From Eubacteriales Family XIII. Incertae Sedis bacterium (GTDB lineage: Bacteria > Bacillota > Clostridia > Peptostreptococcales > Anaerovoracaceae), in contig JAISML010000164.1 of the NCBI GenBank assembly GCA_031276775.1, positions 1 to 5,018 of the forward strand: 5,018 bases of DNA. The letters are read 5' to 3'. This document shows positions 5,009-5,018 of this stretch, piece by piece. The translations under genes were made by a program, and so were the position numbers. Positions within the stretch are counted from its first letter, which is position 1; the number at the start of each line of letters is the position of its first letter. The notes under the pieces are model-generated. The model was not told the DNA's origin. It saw only the letters and a program-made list of their open reading frames with translations, and did no database searches.

Positions 5009-5018
5009 ATGCGGGGCG
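5009..5018 (+). CDS. Probable start of a plus-strand gene, cut by the window edge
   Basis: ATG at 5009-5011 is preceded by GAGGGG (4997-5001 and around), with seven bases between, a strong Shine-Dalgarno arrangement for this genome. Only three full codons (Met-Arg-Gly) are visible, so nothing can be said about the product. If real, it is divergent from the TM2 gene. Confidence 0.5.

Overview
The window looks like a chromosomal segment of a moderately GC-rich, low-redundancy bacterium, most likely a member of the Bacillota (Clostridia-like). The reasons are strong GGAGG-type ribosome binding sites, a clostridial-style zinc-binding ROK glucokinase, a pyrophosphate-type phosphofructokinase and a SHOCT-like/TM2 membrane protein. 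The assignment is an inference from protein style, not from a search.

Layout, left to right. Positions 1-241 hold no convincing gene, only a short hairpin flanked by a 9-base direct repeat. Positions 242-1598 (minus strand) carry the remains of a polymorphic-toxin locus. It has a broken, GC-rich, glycine-rich pre-toxin segment (about 1086-1598), then an AT-rich C-terminal toxin tip (774-1055), then an intact AT-rich gene of 171 residues (242-757) in the place and with the spacing expected of its immunity protein. The toxin frame is interrupted by TGA at 1509-1511 and TAG at 957-959, and no N-terminal part is found between 1599 and the next gene, so the toxin appears dead or orphaned while the putative immunity gene survives.

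Positions 1728-2816 hold a ROK-family glucokinase on the plus strand with its own promoter, ribosome binding site and terminator. It converges on a 417-residue 6-phosphofructokinase (2815-4068, minus). This enzyme has the Asp and Lys residues typical of pyrophosphate-dependent enzymes rather than ATP-dependent ones. The two genes fit one route: glucose to glucose 6-phosphate, and fructose 6-phosphate to fructose 1,6-bisphosphate, the second step spending PPi instead of ATP. The isomerase between them is not in the window.

Upstream of the phosphofructokinase, on the same strand, is a small membrane protein (4195-4776) with a SHOCT-like N-terminus, a glutamine-rich linker built from QYQQ repeats and a C-terminal TM2 domain, with an extended -10 promoter upstream. 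A plus-strand gene probably starts at 5009 and runs off the window, making 4777-5008 a divergent intergenic region containing short CGGRATT-like repeats.

I see no CRISPR array, tRNA, rRNA, insertion sequence or phage gene. The most interesting feature is the decayed toxin with the retained immunity gene; it is a known type of system, though this toxin tip and this immunity protein belong to families I cannot name.
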